Shown one piece after another: positions 9,302-17,146 of a DNA stretch of 64,000 nt (positions are counted from its first letter, which is position 1; every line of letters begins with the position of its first letter). The position numbers and the translations under genes are program-made. This DNA is from Halomonas sp. THAF5a (lineage in GTDB: Bacteria; Pseudomonadota; Gammaproteobacteria; Pseudomonadales; Halomonadaceae), in NCBI RefSeq assembly GCF_009363755.1, contig NZ_CP045417.1, positions 1,116,001 through 1,180,000 on the forward strand. The letters are read 5' to 3'. The notes beneath the pieces were generated by a model that was not told the origin of the DNA, ran no database searches, and worked only from the letters and a program-made list of their open reading frames with translations.

Positions 9302-9402
9302 TGACTTCTCCAATTCAAATGGTTAAGCGGAAAGCACGACCAGAGGACTGCTGAGTGGGTCTCAACCGCTGATGGGTGCCTAATTCGGGGAATAGTGGCG
9401 TA

Positions 9403-10317
9403 TCATCCATGCCCATAAAGATTGGCTCCCTCGTGCGCATGATCAATATGCTCGAATTCCAAGCTGGAGTGGCCAATGTCAAAGCGCGCTTTCAGTTGAG
9501 CCTTGATATCCGCCTTGATCGCCTCGAGCTGCTGCCAGCCTTCTTCCGTCGTCACCACGTGGCAATCAAGTGCGGCGGTATTCTCCTGCATTTGCCATAG
9601 GTGAACATGATGCACATCCTCAACCCCTTCGACGCTGCGCAGGAGATCAATGACTGATTGACCATCGACATCGGGTGGCGAGCCCAGCATCAGTGTCCGG
9701 ATAGGGGTACCTATCTCCGTAAAGGCAAGATAGAGAATATAGAGTGCAATACCGATCGTAATCGCGGGGTCTACCCAGCGCATATCGTAAAGCAGAATCA
9801 GCGAGCCCCCAATGATCACCGCGATGGACGCAAACGCATCAGACAGGTTGTGCAGGAAGAGAGCCCGAATGTTGACACTATGTTTTTGCATCGACCAGGT
9901 GAGCAAGGCCGTTAGCGCGTCGACAAGAAGAGCGACAATGCCGATGATGACGACTATCCAGCCCTGAATCTCTGGCGGATCGATCATGCGCATGACGCCT
10001 TCATAAATTAGATAAAGCCCAACAAGAATGAGGGTCGTGTAGTTGATCAGCGCTGCGACAATCTCGATTCGTCCATAGCCAAACGTCATCTGAGAGTCAG
10101 GAGGTCGCCTCGCGATCTTGCGGGCCGCAAAGGCAATGACAAGGGCAGCCATGTCGGAAAAATTATGCAGCGCATCCGCGATCAGCGCGAGGCTTCCGGC
10201 CAGGATACCCCCAACAATCTGAGCAACGGTCAATATCCCGTTGGCCCAGATGGCAATGCTCACCCGACGGTCACCAGAGGTGGGGTCAAGATGGGGATGA
10301 TCGTGATGATGTCCCAT
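9403..10317 (-). CDS. CDF-family divalent metal exporter (CzcD/ZitB-like)
   Basis: Inner-membrane metal/proton antiporter. The 304-aa protein begins with a His-rich tail (GHHHDH), has six membrane segments, and shows the paired metal-site motifs HNFSD (TM2) and HNLSD (TM5), plus a C-terminal cytoplasmic domain. The HxxxD type favours Zn/Cd. It is the first gene behind the MerR-type promoter at 10352-10382 and probably heads a leftward unit with the DsbA-like, M23 and ZIP genes, though a 101-base gap follows it. Confidence 0.94.
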   Translation of the reverse strand: MGHHHDHPHLDPTSGDRRVSIAIWANGILTVAQIVGGILAGSLALIADALHNFSDMAALVIAFAARKIARRPPDSQMTFGYGRIEIVAALINYTTLILVGLYLIYEGVMRMIDPPEIQGWIVVIIGIVALLVDALTALLTWSMQKHSVNIRALFLHNLSDAFASIAVIIGGSLILLYDMRWVDPAITIGIALYILYLAFTEIGTPIRTLMLGSPPDVDGQSVIDLLRSVEGVEDVHHVHLWQMQENTAALDCHVVTTEEGWQQLEAIKADIKAQLKARFDIGHSSLEFEHIDHAHEGANLYGHG

Positions 10318-10351
10318 GCGTCATCCTTGTGGTGTCACCTGATGACGCGAT

Positions 10352-10382
10352 AGTATAAAACCTATACCAACTCAAGGTTCAA
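10352..10382 (-). promoter_or_regulatory. MerR-type promoter/operator of the CDF exporter
   Basis: On the minus strand TTGAAC (-35, 10377-10382) and TATACT (-10, 10352-10357) are separated by 19 bp, with an imperfect AACCT...AGGTT dyad in the spacer. This is the same architecture as the promoter at 5140-5170. It sits about 35 bases upstream of the CDF start, so the MerR protein at 5977 may control both operons. Confidence 0.82.
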
Positions 10383-10491
10383 GCTCGAATTATAATGAAT
10401 GCCGAGCCAGGGCTAGGCGTGGTGGAACTTTGCATAGTGGGCGCTGTACCAGACATGGTTACCATCTCCCATGCCCCGGAAGGAGCTCATT

Positions 10492-11907
10492 GTGATACCC
10501 AAGCCTCACTCGCACACCTGGCTGATGAGCCTAGCTTTACTCTTGATGCTGTCGACGCCAGTCCTCGCCGAGCCACGGCTGCCAGACTTCACGGAACTGG
10601 TCGACAAGGCCGCGCCAGCCGTCGTCAACATCTCCACCTCACGGAAGATCGAGAGGTCCATGACGTCCTCTCGGCAGTTTGGGGGGCAGGAGGTGCCGGA
10701 GATCTTTCGAGAGTTCTTCGGTGACCGCATCCCGATGCCACCCGGCGGTGCGCCCAATCGCAATGAGGAGCCACGTCAGTCACTGGGATCGGGCTTCATC
10801 TTCGATGAAGACGGCTACATCATGACCAACGCCCACGTGGTCAAGGGCGCCGACAAGATCCTGGTGCGACTAAACGACCGTCGCGAACTCGAGGCCGAGC
10901 TCGTGGGGGCCGACGAGAAGACTGATGTGGCGGTGCTCAAGGTCGACACCGACAACCTGCCTACCCTGGAGCTGGGCAACTCCGACGACCTTCAAGTCGG
11001 CCAATGGGTCGCTGCCATCGGCTCCCCCTTCGGCTTCGACCACTCGGTGACCTCCGGCATCATCAGCGCTATCAACCGCACCCTGCCCCAGGACGTCTAC
11101 GTTCCTTTCATCCAGACCGACGTGGCGATCAACCCGGGCAACTCCGGCGGACCGTTGTTCAACCTTGATGGCGAGGTTGTGGGCATCAACTCCCAGATCC
11201 TGACCCGCAGCGGCGGCTACATGGGCCTCTCCTTCGCCATTCCCATTGATGTGGCGCTGGACGTGGCCAACCAGCTCCGCGAAGAGGGCTATGTGAGCCG
11301 CGGCTGGCTGGGCGTCAGCATACAGCCGGTATCAAAGGACCTGGCGGAGTCCTTCGGCATGGAACAGGCCGAGGGTGCCCTGATCGCCCAGGTCGAGCCC
11401 GGCAGCCCTGCGGCGAAAGGCGGGATCAAGGCAGGTGATGTCATTCTCGAGGTCAACAGTCAGGAAGTAGACCACTCCACCACGCTGCCGCGCCTGGTCG
11501 GTCAGACGAGTCCTGGTGAGGAGGTCGACCTCAGAGTGTTGCGCGATGGCCAGCGAGAGCGCATCACGTTAGAGGTCGGCGAGTGGCCGGATGCTGGCCC
11601 CGAGCAATCCGATGGCGACTCGGTTCGACTCGGCATCGCGGTCCAGCCCTTAACCGAGATGGAGAAGCGCCGGCTCGGTATCGAGCACGGGGTGCGCATT
11701 GCAAAGGTCGACCCGACCGGCCTCGCCGCGGCAGCCGGTATCCGCCCCGGCGATGTACTCGTCAGCCTAGGCCAGCAGTCGATAGAGAGCCCGCAACAGC
11801 TGACGGAGTTGCTGGCCAACCTGCCGGACGACCAAACGGTGCCGGTTCTGCTCAACCGCGACGGCCGTGCCTACTTCGTGGCCCTGCGAGTGGGCAATGG
11901 CGACTGA
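10492..11907 (+). CDS. DegP/MucD-like periplasmic serine protease
   Basis: HtrA-family protease/chaperone for misfolded envelope proteins. A signal peptide (about residues 1-25, ending at TPVLAEP) precedes a trypsin-like domain with the triad in TNAHVV (His), EKTDVAVL (Asp) and GNSGGPL (Ser), then two PDZ domains. The GTG at 10492 has AAGGAG seven bases upstream and gives 471 aa; the in-frame ATG at 10471 would place that site inside the gene. It is divergent from the CDF operon and probably an accessory DegP paralogue dedicated to metal-damaged proteins (inference). Confidence 0.93.
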   Translation: MIPKPHSHTWLMSLALLLMLSTPVLAEPRLPDFTELVDKAAPAVVNISTSRKIERSMTSSRQFGGQEVPEIFREFFGDRIPMPPGGAPNRNEEPRQSLGSGFIFDEDGYIMTNAHVVKGADKILVRLNDRRELEAELVGADEKTDVAVLKVDTDNLPTLELGNSDDLQVGQWVAAIGSPFGFDHSVTSGIISAINRTLPQDVYVPFIQTDVAINPGNSGGPLFNLDGEVVGINSQILTRSGGYMGLSFAIPIDVALDVANQLREEGYVSRGWLGVSIQPVSKDLAESFGMEQAEGALIAQVEPGSPAAKGGIKAGDVILEVNSQEVDHSTTLPRLVGQTSPGEEVDLRVLRDGQRERITLEVGEWPDAGPEQSDGDSVRLGIAVQPLTEMEKRRLGIEHGVRIAKVDPTGLAAAAGIRPGDVLVSLGQQSIESPQQLTELLANLPDDQTVPVLLNRDGRAYFVALRVGNGD

Positions 11908-12006
<99 letters not shown>

Positions 12007-12089
12007 TGAACGGGCTGGGGCTGGGCTTGAGGTTCTAGTGAATATCACTACTTGCACAAGTCAGGACACACACTTGATAGAGCTTTTAG

Positions 12090-12548
12090 TCAAGTTTGCG
12101 TTTCTACGGATAAGGCCAGGGTGCGGGTCGGCGCTATGCCCACACTGACCGGAATATGCGTGAAGCGCCGCACCTTGGTGAACAGTTCCTGGGCATGATC
12201 ATGCATCTGTTCCGGCGTAAAGCCATCGAAGCGCACGAACATCTCGTCAATGGAGTAAGGCTCGACCCCAGCAGAGAACTCCTCAAGTACTTGCTGTACC
12301 CGTGAGGACATGTCGCCATACAGCTCATAGTTGGACGACAGCAGCTCGATCCGCCGCTGACGCAGCAGCGGGCGCAACTCGAAGACCGGGGTGCCCATCG
12401 CCACGCCGAGTGACTTGAGCTCATTGGAGCGAGCAATCACACAGCCATCGTTATTGGACATCACCCCCACGGGCACGCCCTCCAGCCGAGGCTGGAAGGC
12501 GCGCTCGCAGCTGACATAGAAGTTGTTGCAGTCGACCAGACCGATCAT
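12090..12548 (-). pseudogene. umuC: Truncated umuC (DNA polymerase V catalytic subunit)
   Basis: Y-family lesion-bypass polymerase cut to 152 aa of about 420. The N-terminal palm is intact (VDCNNFYVSCE with the first metal Asp, and the SIDE motif). After ..APTRTLA, where the family continues KLANH, the frame departs near 12113 into LSVETQT and stops. The little finger and the rest are absent, so no activity is expected. The start (MIGLVDC, 12548) lies 16 bases after the umuD stop with AAAAAGGG upstream. The junction near 12113 marks an old deletion or recombination point. Confidence 0.9.
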
Positions 12549-12564
12549 GACCCTTTTTGCTCCG

Positions 12565-13005
12565 CTAGACCGAATACTCATGCACCACCGCCTTCACCAC
12601 GCCCCAGGCCTGGCACTCCAGGTCTGCGGCGGGGATCGGGCGGTAGTCAGGATTACCCGAGGTCAGGTAGGGGCGATGGCCCAACAGTTCATAGCGCTTC
12701 ACCACCAGCTCACCCTCGACCGAGGCCACCAAAATGTGTCCCGGTCGTGGATCGATGGCACTGTCGACCACCAGCAGGTCGCCTGCGCCGATACCCAGCG
12801 CCTCCATGCTGTCGCCAGTCACCGTCATGAAGAAGGTTGAGGCCGGACGCTTCACCAGGCGTTCGTTGAGGTCCAGGGTGCGCCCTTCGTAGTCCTGGGC
12901 GGGGCTGGGAAAGCCCGATAGCCCCGCCCGTGTCAGCGGTAAAGGAAACGGAAGCGGCAGCGACGGTGGCTCCGGGTGAGCCGGGATCAGGGTGTCATGT
13001 GGCAT
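12565..13005 (-). CDS. umuD: UmuD-like SOS translesion subunit / LexA-type autoprotease
   Basis: The 146-aa S24-family protein self-cleaves on RecA filaments and, as UmuD', activates UmuC. The catalytic Ser lies in GDSMEALG and the Lys in VVKRYEL. An Ala-Gly pair upstream of FPSPAQDYE matches the expected cleavage region. The ATG at 13005 follows GGAGCCCACC. The gene appears intact although its partner umuC is truncated, so it may now act only as a repressor-like or checkpoint protein, or serve a chromosomal UmuC (inference). Confidence 0.92.
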   Translation of the reverse strand: MPHDTLIPAHPEPPSLPLPFPLPLTRAGLSGFPSPAQDYEGRTLDLNERLVKRPASTFFMTVTGDSMEALGIGAGDLLVVDSAIDPRPGHILVASVEGELVVKRYELLGHRPYLTSGNPDYRPIPAADLECQAWGVVKAVVHEYSV

Positions 13006-13024
13006 GGTGGGCTCCTCTCGAAAA

Positions 13025-13044
13025 AACTGAACATATATACACTA
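13025..13044 (-). promoter_or_regulatory. LexA box candidate upstream of umuD
   Basis: The minus-strand 20-mer begins TAGTGTATATATG and ends TTCAGTT, close to the gammaproteobacterial consensus TACTGTATATATATACAGTA: the right CAG half is intact and the left half is GTG instead of CTG. It lies 20 bases upstream of the umuD start, where SOS operators usually sit. Confidence 0.65.
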
Positions 13045-13419
13045 TCAGGCAAGGTGCCACGCCTGCCAAGCCCACACCGCCACGAAGGTCGCACGCATCC
13101 TCAGGATGATGATGCTAACCTGACTGAGGTTTTGAGATAGCAAGGGAGTGCGAAATGGCGGCCAGTTATTGTCAATCGATGACCCGGATACAGGTTCCGG
13201 GTGTATGTCCGCTGACGACCCAAAGCGGCCATGCCGGAAGAGCCAACGAGCACATAAATCGGTATTTTGCAGATTGCGCGGAGATTGCCATTATGTTGTC
13301 GATATTTAAGGATGTTAGGAAGGCTTCAAGAGCGCGGCATTATATTGTTGAATGCATGTAATCGTTCAGGCCATTAAGCGAGCAGGCCGTCTAGTTTATT
13401 TTAGGAGTGGTTAAAGACG
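13045..13419. other. Intergenic region without a convincing gene
   Basis: The 375 bases between the umuD operator and the HEPN gene carry only a 68-codon open frame (13155-13361) with no recognisable domain. TTTTAGGAGTGG just before 13420 supplies a loose ribosome-binding site for the HEPN gene. No repeat or terminator was seen. Confidence 0.5.
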
Positions 13420-14091
13420 ATGGAGCCAATTGAGCAATTCCGAGTCAATATCGACGCGGCAAGAAAATATTTGGATATGTACAGAGAGCTCCGCCAGCTC
13501 AGGAATTTGGGAGTTAGGGGGCCGCTGAATGCGGGTAACAAGTACCTTCTATGGCTACCGCGTGCCTCGATTGTTAGTTCCATGAGTTCTCTTGATGCCT
13601 ATGTCCATCAAGTTCTCTATCGTTATATTCCACAGTTTTTGAAGCAAGCGGATAGTATCCCGGAAAAACTAGGCGACATGGTTGTTCGAGTGTCGCCAAT
13701 TAAGAACGCATCTCATGTTGGAGGTGCTATTCAGTATGTACGGTCTCCGACTGGCCCGGAGCGGCTAGCGGATGCAATTCGTGAGAACGTTCTTAATTTT
13801 CAAGCTTATCAGGCGCCGGACAAAGTTGTTGAAGCTTATCGAGTTATCGGTGTTACAGATGTAATCCAAGAGGTCGCAGATAGATGGCGAGGGCCAAATA
13901 CCGATAGAGGCCATATTGCCAGCCGATTAGAAAGATATGCTAAACGACGCAACCAAATAGCTCATGAAGGCGATCTAGACAATAATCATGAACCCCGTGA
14001 AATCACTCCAGAACTTGGAGCAACCTGCGTAGATTTTATTGAAAACGTAGTGTCGCGCATGGATCAGATTTCAATTAATCCTAATCAGTAG
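13420..14091 (+). CDS. HEPN-domain protein (RiboL-PSP-HEPN-like)
   Basis: A 223-aa mostly helical cytosolic protein. Near the C-terminus RRNQIAHEGD (Arg177 to His182) matches the R-x4-6-H motif of HEPN ribonucleases, within a context typical of RiboL-PSP-HEPN proteins. No nucleotidyltransferase (MNT) partner or antitoxin adjoins it. The gene is visibly more AT-rich than its neighbours, a sign of transfer. It could be an RNase toxin or defence effector; the HEPN assignment is from the motif alone. Confidence 0.7.
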   Translation: MEPIEQFRVNIDAARKYLDMYRELRQLRNLGVRGPLNAGNKYLLWLPRASIVSSMSSLDAYVHQVLYRYIPQFLKQADSIPEKLGDMVVRVSPIKNASHVGGAIQYVRSPTGPERLADAIRENVLNFQAYQAPDKVVEAYRVIGVTDVIQEVADRWRGPNTDRGHIASRLERYAKRRNQIAHEGDLDNNHEPREITPELGATCVDFIENVVSRMDQISINPNQ

Positions 14092-14173
14092 GTCAAGCGG
14101 CCGCTCGTAGCCTAGCGGCACGTACCTTTATCTTTATGGAGGCGGTCTGAAGGTCCGCTTCTGGCCGAAAGCG

Positions 14174-14203
14174 GCCCTGCCCGCTGAATATGTCAGGCAG
14201 GGC
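14174..14203. terminator. GC-rich hairpin between the convergent HEPN and mvaT genes
   Basis: An 8-bp perfect stem (GCCCTGCC/GGCAGGGC) with a 14-base loop, just after the mvaT stop on the minus strand and 80 bases after the HEPN stop. There is no clear U-run, so termination is probable rather than certain. Confidence 0.5.
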
Positions 14204-14212
14204 TTGCAACGG

Positions 14213-14587
14213 TCAGTCTTCTGTTTTCACCAACCAGCCTTCGACTGTCTCAGCACCATATTCTTCTTTCCACGCTTTCAGAGTCTTCTGGTTGCCACCG
14301 CGGGTCTCGACGGTTTCGCCAGTGTGGGGGTTCTGGTAGACCTTCAGCTTGCGCTTGGCCCGGCCCGTTTTCGTGGCGCTGCTGGAGGCTTTACCGGTGT
14401 CCTGGGTCGGGTCCAGCAGCTTGATGACGTCGGCGGCGGACTTGTCAAATTCACGCATCAGGGTCTCGAGGCGGTTCTTGAAGTCCAACTCGGCCTTGAG
14501 GCGCTCATCGTTCTCCATTTTCTTCAGCTCTTCCTGAAGCTGCTTGAACTGCTGTTCTTTCTGCAGGTAAGTATTGAGAAATGACAC
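14213..14587 (-). CDS. MvaT-like H-NS-family xenogeneic silencer
   Basis: Nucleoid protein that binds AT-rich DNA and silences foreign genes. The N-terminal coiled coil (about residues 1-60) is followed by the DNA-binding motif around KVYQNPHTGETVETRGGN. The open frame runs upstream to 14665, but the GTG at 14587 has GAGGAG eight bases upstream and gives 124 aa, the length of Pseudomonas MvaT. An island-borne MvaT can silence its own cargo and reduce fitness cost (known for plasmid H-NS proteins; inferred here). Confidence 0.9.
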   Translation of the reverse strand: MSFLNTYLQKEQQFKQLQEELKKMENDERLKAELDFKNRLETLMREFDKSAADVIKLLDPTQDTGKASSSATKTGRAKRKLKVYQNPHTGETVETRGGNQKTLKAWKEEYGAETVEGWLVKTED

Positions 14588-14836
14588 AATTTGGCTCCTC
14601 TGATGATCGTTGGTGCTGATTATGAAACCAACCCTCTTATAGTTCAATCTGTAAGATATGGCCATCTTGTCGAGGCATCCCTGATGTCATCTTTAAGCTT
14701 AACGTGGCAGAGGACTCTGACTGGCTGAGCTAGTATTGGCTGGGTCCTCGTTGGGACTCGTGTCCCTCGCGAAAATATTGATCGTCCGTTCGCCGAGAAC
14801 CGTTCTGCAATCAAAAAAATGGAGAGCCACCAGGAA

Positions 14837-14867
14837 ACCGGTGCCGCCCCTGAGGGGCGGCACCGGT
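14837..14867 (-). terminator. Strong hairpin downstream of radC
   Basis: A 14-bp perfect stem (ACCGGTGCCGCCCC and its complement) with a 3-base loop (TGA). It lies 26 bases downstream of the radC stop on the minus strand. TTTCC follows immediately and a run of seven T about 20 bases on; it probably ends the leftward recombination operon. Confidence 0.65.
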
Positions 14868-14892
14868 GTTATGCCGTGACGCTGGAGGACGA

Positions 14893-15390
14893 TTACAGGT
14901 ATCCCCGCTCCGCAAAGGACTCGCAGCCTTCGCCACCGACCACGATATGGTCGATGACCCGCACTTCGACCAGAGCCAGCGCGTCCTTGAGGCGCTGAGT
15001 GATGCGCCGGTCGGCATCGCTGGGCTCTGGATCACCGCTGGGATGGTTGTGGACGAAGATCACCGCCGCGGCGTTGTGGGCCAATGCGCGCTTGACCACT
15101 TCGCGTGGATAGACGCTGGCCGAGTCGATGGTGCCCCGGAACAGCGTCTCGAAATGGATGACGCGATGCTGGCTGTTGAGGAACAGGGCGCTGAACACCT
15201 CATGCTCGTAGCCCTGGAACAGCACCTGCAGGTAGTCGAAGGCGAGTCCCGGCTGGGTGATCTTGCGCCCCCTGGCCAGCTTTCGCTTGGCAAACGCCTG
15301 GGCGATGCCCAGCAGCTCCGCCTCGGTGATCGGGGCGGTGATGTCATAGGTGCCGGCGACTTCGCCGGCCTTTAGCTTGCGGTGGTTCAT
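14893..15390 (-). CDS. RadC-family JAB-domain protein
   Basis: A 165-aa protein of the RadC (JAMM/MPN+) family common on phages, ICEs and islands. The metal-binding motif [11 protein letters not shown] with a following Asp lies near residue 115. The biochemical function of RadC proteins is not established; early claims of a repair role were withdrawn. It has a GGAGAACGATC ribosome-binding site and lies 11 bases after the YqaJ exonuclease gene, so it is in one operon with the recombination genes. Confidence 0.93.
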   Translation of the reverse strand: MNHRKLKAGEVAGTYDITAPITEAELLGIAQAFAKRKLARGRKITQPGLAFDYLQVLFQGYEHEVFSALFLNSQHRVIHFETLFRGTIDSASVYPREVVKRALAHNAAAVIFVHNHPSGDPEPSDADRRITQRLKDALALVEVRVIDHIVVGGEGCESFAERGYL

Positions 15391-15401
15391 GATCGTTCTC
15401 C

Positions 15402-16013
15402 TTAGGCCGCCATCACCAGCGCCATGCGGCGCTCCAGTTCCTCATAGAACGCCTCGACCCGCTCGGCGAGGGTGCGGATCATCACCTCGTCCCGGTAGGC
15501 CCGCTTCACGAACAGCGGCATGCCCGGCCAGTAGCTGACGAAGTCGATCCACTCCCGATCGCTGACCCATAGGCCGCCCTGGCACTGCGCCACGTGTTCC
15601 TGGGGTAGCTCGTCGGCAAGCAACAGCTCGATCTGGTACTTGGGCAGCTTGGTCTTGATCTCCACCAGGCCGTTGCTGTCCACCAGGCAGTCGGGCGAAT
15701 AGCCCACACCGTGGTTGAGGATGATGCCGACCTGCTCCAGCCAGGGCAGGCCGGTGGCCTCCTGGTAGAGCTCGCGGGCTACCGGCTCCAGTTCATGGCC
15801 GCGCTGGGTGTGGGCATTGCCCGAGAAGGCATCGGAGGGCTCGCCGGTGATGCGCTCACCGATCAGTTGATGCATGTAGCTCAGCGCGCCGGCGCCGAAG
15901 CCAGCCGGCCCTTTGCCCTTGACCAGCAGGGTCTTCAGCTCGGACATGGTGATGATGCCGAGGCGTGCTGCATGCCACTCGGGCGTGCCCTGTTCCAGTG
16001 TCAGAATCTGCAT
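15402..16013 (-). CDS. YqaJ-family (lambda-type) recombination exonuclease
   Basis: 5'-3' DNA exonuclease that prepares single strands for annealing. The 203-aa protein starts [17 protein letters not shown], typical of the family. The PD-(D/E)XK core is seen as YSPDCLVD followed by VEIKTK, and QCQGGLWVS follows. The ATG at 16013 has GAGGAG upstream; the open frame extends to 16337 without homology. The Erf-type annealing protein lies just upstream, making a Red-like pair. Confidence 0.9.
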   Translation of the reverse strand: MQILTLEQGTPEWHAARLGIITMSELKTLLVKGKGPAGFGAGALSYMHQLIGERITGEPSDAFSGNAHTQRGHELEPVARELYQEATGLPWLEQVGIILNHGVGYSPDCLVDSNGLVEIKTKLPKYQIELLLADELPQEHVAQCQGGLWVSDREWIDFVSYWPGMPLFVKRAYRDEVMIRTLAERVEAFYEELERRMALVMAA

Positions 16014-16036
16014 GACGATCTCCTCGTGAAGGGGGC

Positions 16037-16054
16037 TTTCCCTACCTAGGGAAA
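16037..16054. repeat. Perfect 8-bp inverted repeat between erf and the exonuclease
   Basis: TTTCCCTA-CC-TAGGGAAA, an 18-bp near-contiguous palindrome 24 bases upstream of the exonuclease start. The short spacing suits a protein-binding operator better than an RNA hairpin; function is unknown. Confidence 0.6.
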
Positions 16055-16093
16055 ACGGCATAAGCAGCGAGGGGCTGCCCCCTCGCTGACCGT

Positions 16094-16831
16094 TCAGTGA
16101 CGTTGACGGTTGGGCTGTGCCCGCTTCTGCAGGGAGGCGCGCAACTTGTCGAAGTCGCTGCGCGGCACCTGCTTGGCCTCGCCGTACTTGCCGACGAACC
16201 ATTCCTGGGTGGCAGGAGGACAGATGGCGATCAGCTGTCTGATCTGACCCGCCTGGAAGGGCGTGATCAGCTTCACCGGGGCCGCGGCATGGCCGTTGTC
16301 GTCCTGGCCCCGGGTGGTGATGTTGAGCAAGGCGCACAGCACGTAGCGTTTGCCGTAGCTGGTGGAGGAGCCGAAGGCCTGCACGGCGTTCTTGCTGCCG
16401 CTGGTATCCGCCGGCAGCAGCATGCTGGTCTCCTCGCGGTGACCGTCCTGATGCATCAGCACCCCGGTGACCTGGATGGCTCGCTCCTGGGTCTGGATCC
16501 GGAAGCTCACCGCGAAGCCGTGCTTCTGCATGATCGGGCGCAGGGTGTCGACGATGTCCTCCAGCGTGGCGTAGGCGCCGTTGTTGCCCTGGCCTCGCTC
16601 GGCAATGCTCGGCAGCTCGGTCTGCATGGCTGCCATGGCGGCGCTATAGGCCATCAACGCCTGGCGGTCGAGCACGCGCTCCTGCATCTGCAGCAGACGC
16701 TCCATCTTGTCGATGTCGACCTCGGGATTGAGGGCGGCCCGCTCGATCACCTGGATGATCGCGGTGCTTTCTTGAAGGGGCTGGGTGACGGGTGTCTTGC
16801 CATTGGCATCGGGGTGGATGGGAGTGGCCAT
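16094..16831 (-). CDS. Erf-family single-strand annealing protein
   Basis: Recombinase that anneals complementary single strands (phage P22 Erf type). In the 245-aa protein the conserved region with GQGNNGAYATLEDI and the AFGSSTSYGKRYVLCALLNI block lies at about residues 80-180. A basic C-terminal tail follows. The start has an excellent AAGGAGG ribosome-binding site. With the exonuclease downstream it forms the homologous recombination pair that phages and ICEs use to repair or recombine their DNA. Confidence 0.88.
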   Translation of the reverse strand: MATPIHPDANGKTPVTQPLQESTAIIQVIERAALNPEVDIDKMERLLQMQERVLDRQALMAYSAAMAAMQTELPSIAERGQGNNGAYATLEDIVDTLRPIMQKHGFAVSFRIQTQERAIQVTGVLMHQDGHREETSMLLPADTSGSKNAVQAFGSSTSYGKRYVLCALLNITTRGQDDNGHAAAPVKLITPFQAGQIRQLIAICPPATQEWFVGKYGEAKQVPRSDFDKLRASLQKRAQPNRQRH

Positions 16832-16841
16832 GGTGACCTCC

Positions 16842-17027
16842 TTACTGGTAACGGTTGATGACGTCCTGCAGCTGGTCAGCGGGGACCGGCTCCAGCGACA
16901 CGACCACGCGGTAGAGATGACCCTTGGCCAGCACGTGGGTCTGGGCTTGGTGCTCCCTGGCCTCCAGCAGCTGACGAGTCAGCTGCGTCAGGGCGCGGCA
17001 GATCTCGAAAGTCATGGGCGGTTGCAT
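16842..17027 (-). CDS. Small hypothetical protein
   Basis: A 61-aa protein, beginning MQPPMTFEICRALTQL, predicted helical then strand (HLYRVVVSLEPVPA), with no family that I recognise. It is preceded by GGAGGTACC and ends 10 bases before the erf start, so it belongs to the recombination operon. Good ribosome-binding site and tight packing make it a credible gene. Confidence 0.65.
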   Translation of the reverse strand: MQPPMTFEICRALTQLTRQLLEAREHQAQTHVLAKGHLYRVVVSLEPVPADQLQDVINRYQ

Positions 17028-17048
17028 CGGTACCTCCAGAAACGCAAA

Positions 17049-17072
17049 CGCCCGGCCGTGGTGGGCCGGGCG
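17049..17072 (-). terminator. Intergenic GC hairpin downstream of the DUF932 gene
   Basis: A 9-bp perfect stem (CGCCCGGCC/GGCCGGGCG) with a 6-base loop, in the gap between the DUF932 gene and the small ORF on the minus strand. It has no U-run; it may be a partial terminator or an mRNA-stabilising hairpin that sets the ratio of the two cistrons. Confidence 0.45.
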
Positions 17073-17146
17073 CTATGCCGTGGTGTGGGAACGTGGATTG
17101 TGACGGTGAGACGGGGAGCGAGCCGTGACGCAAGGCTCCCTGCGGA

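Noticed and set aside
13155..13361. 68-codon open frame before the HEPN gene
   Set aside because: No clear ribosome-binding site, domain or operon context; left as intergenic.
16097..16858. 253-codon plus-strand open frame opposite erf
   Set aside because: Low-complexity His/Gly/Leu/Val content and complete overlap with the well-supported erf gene.
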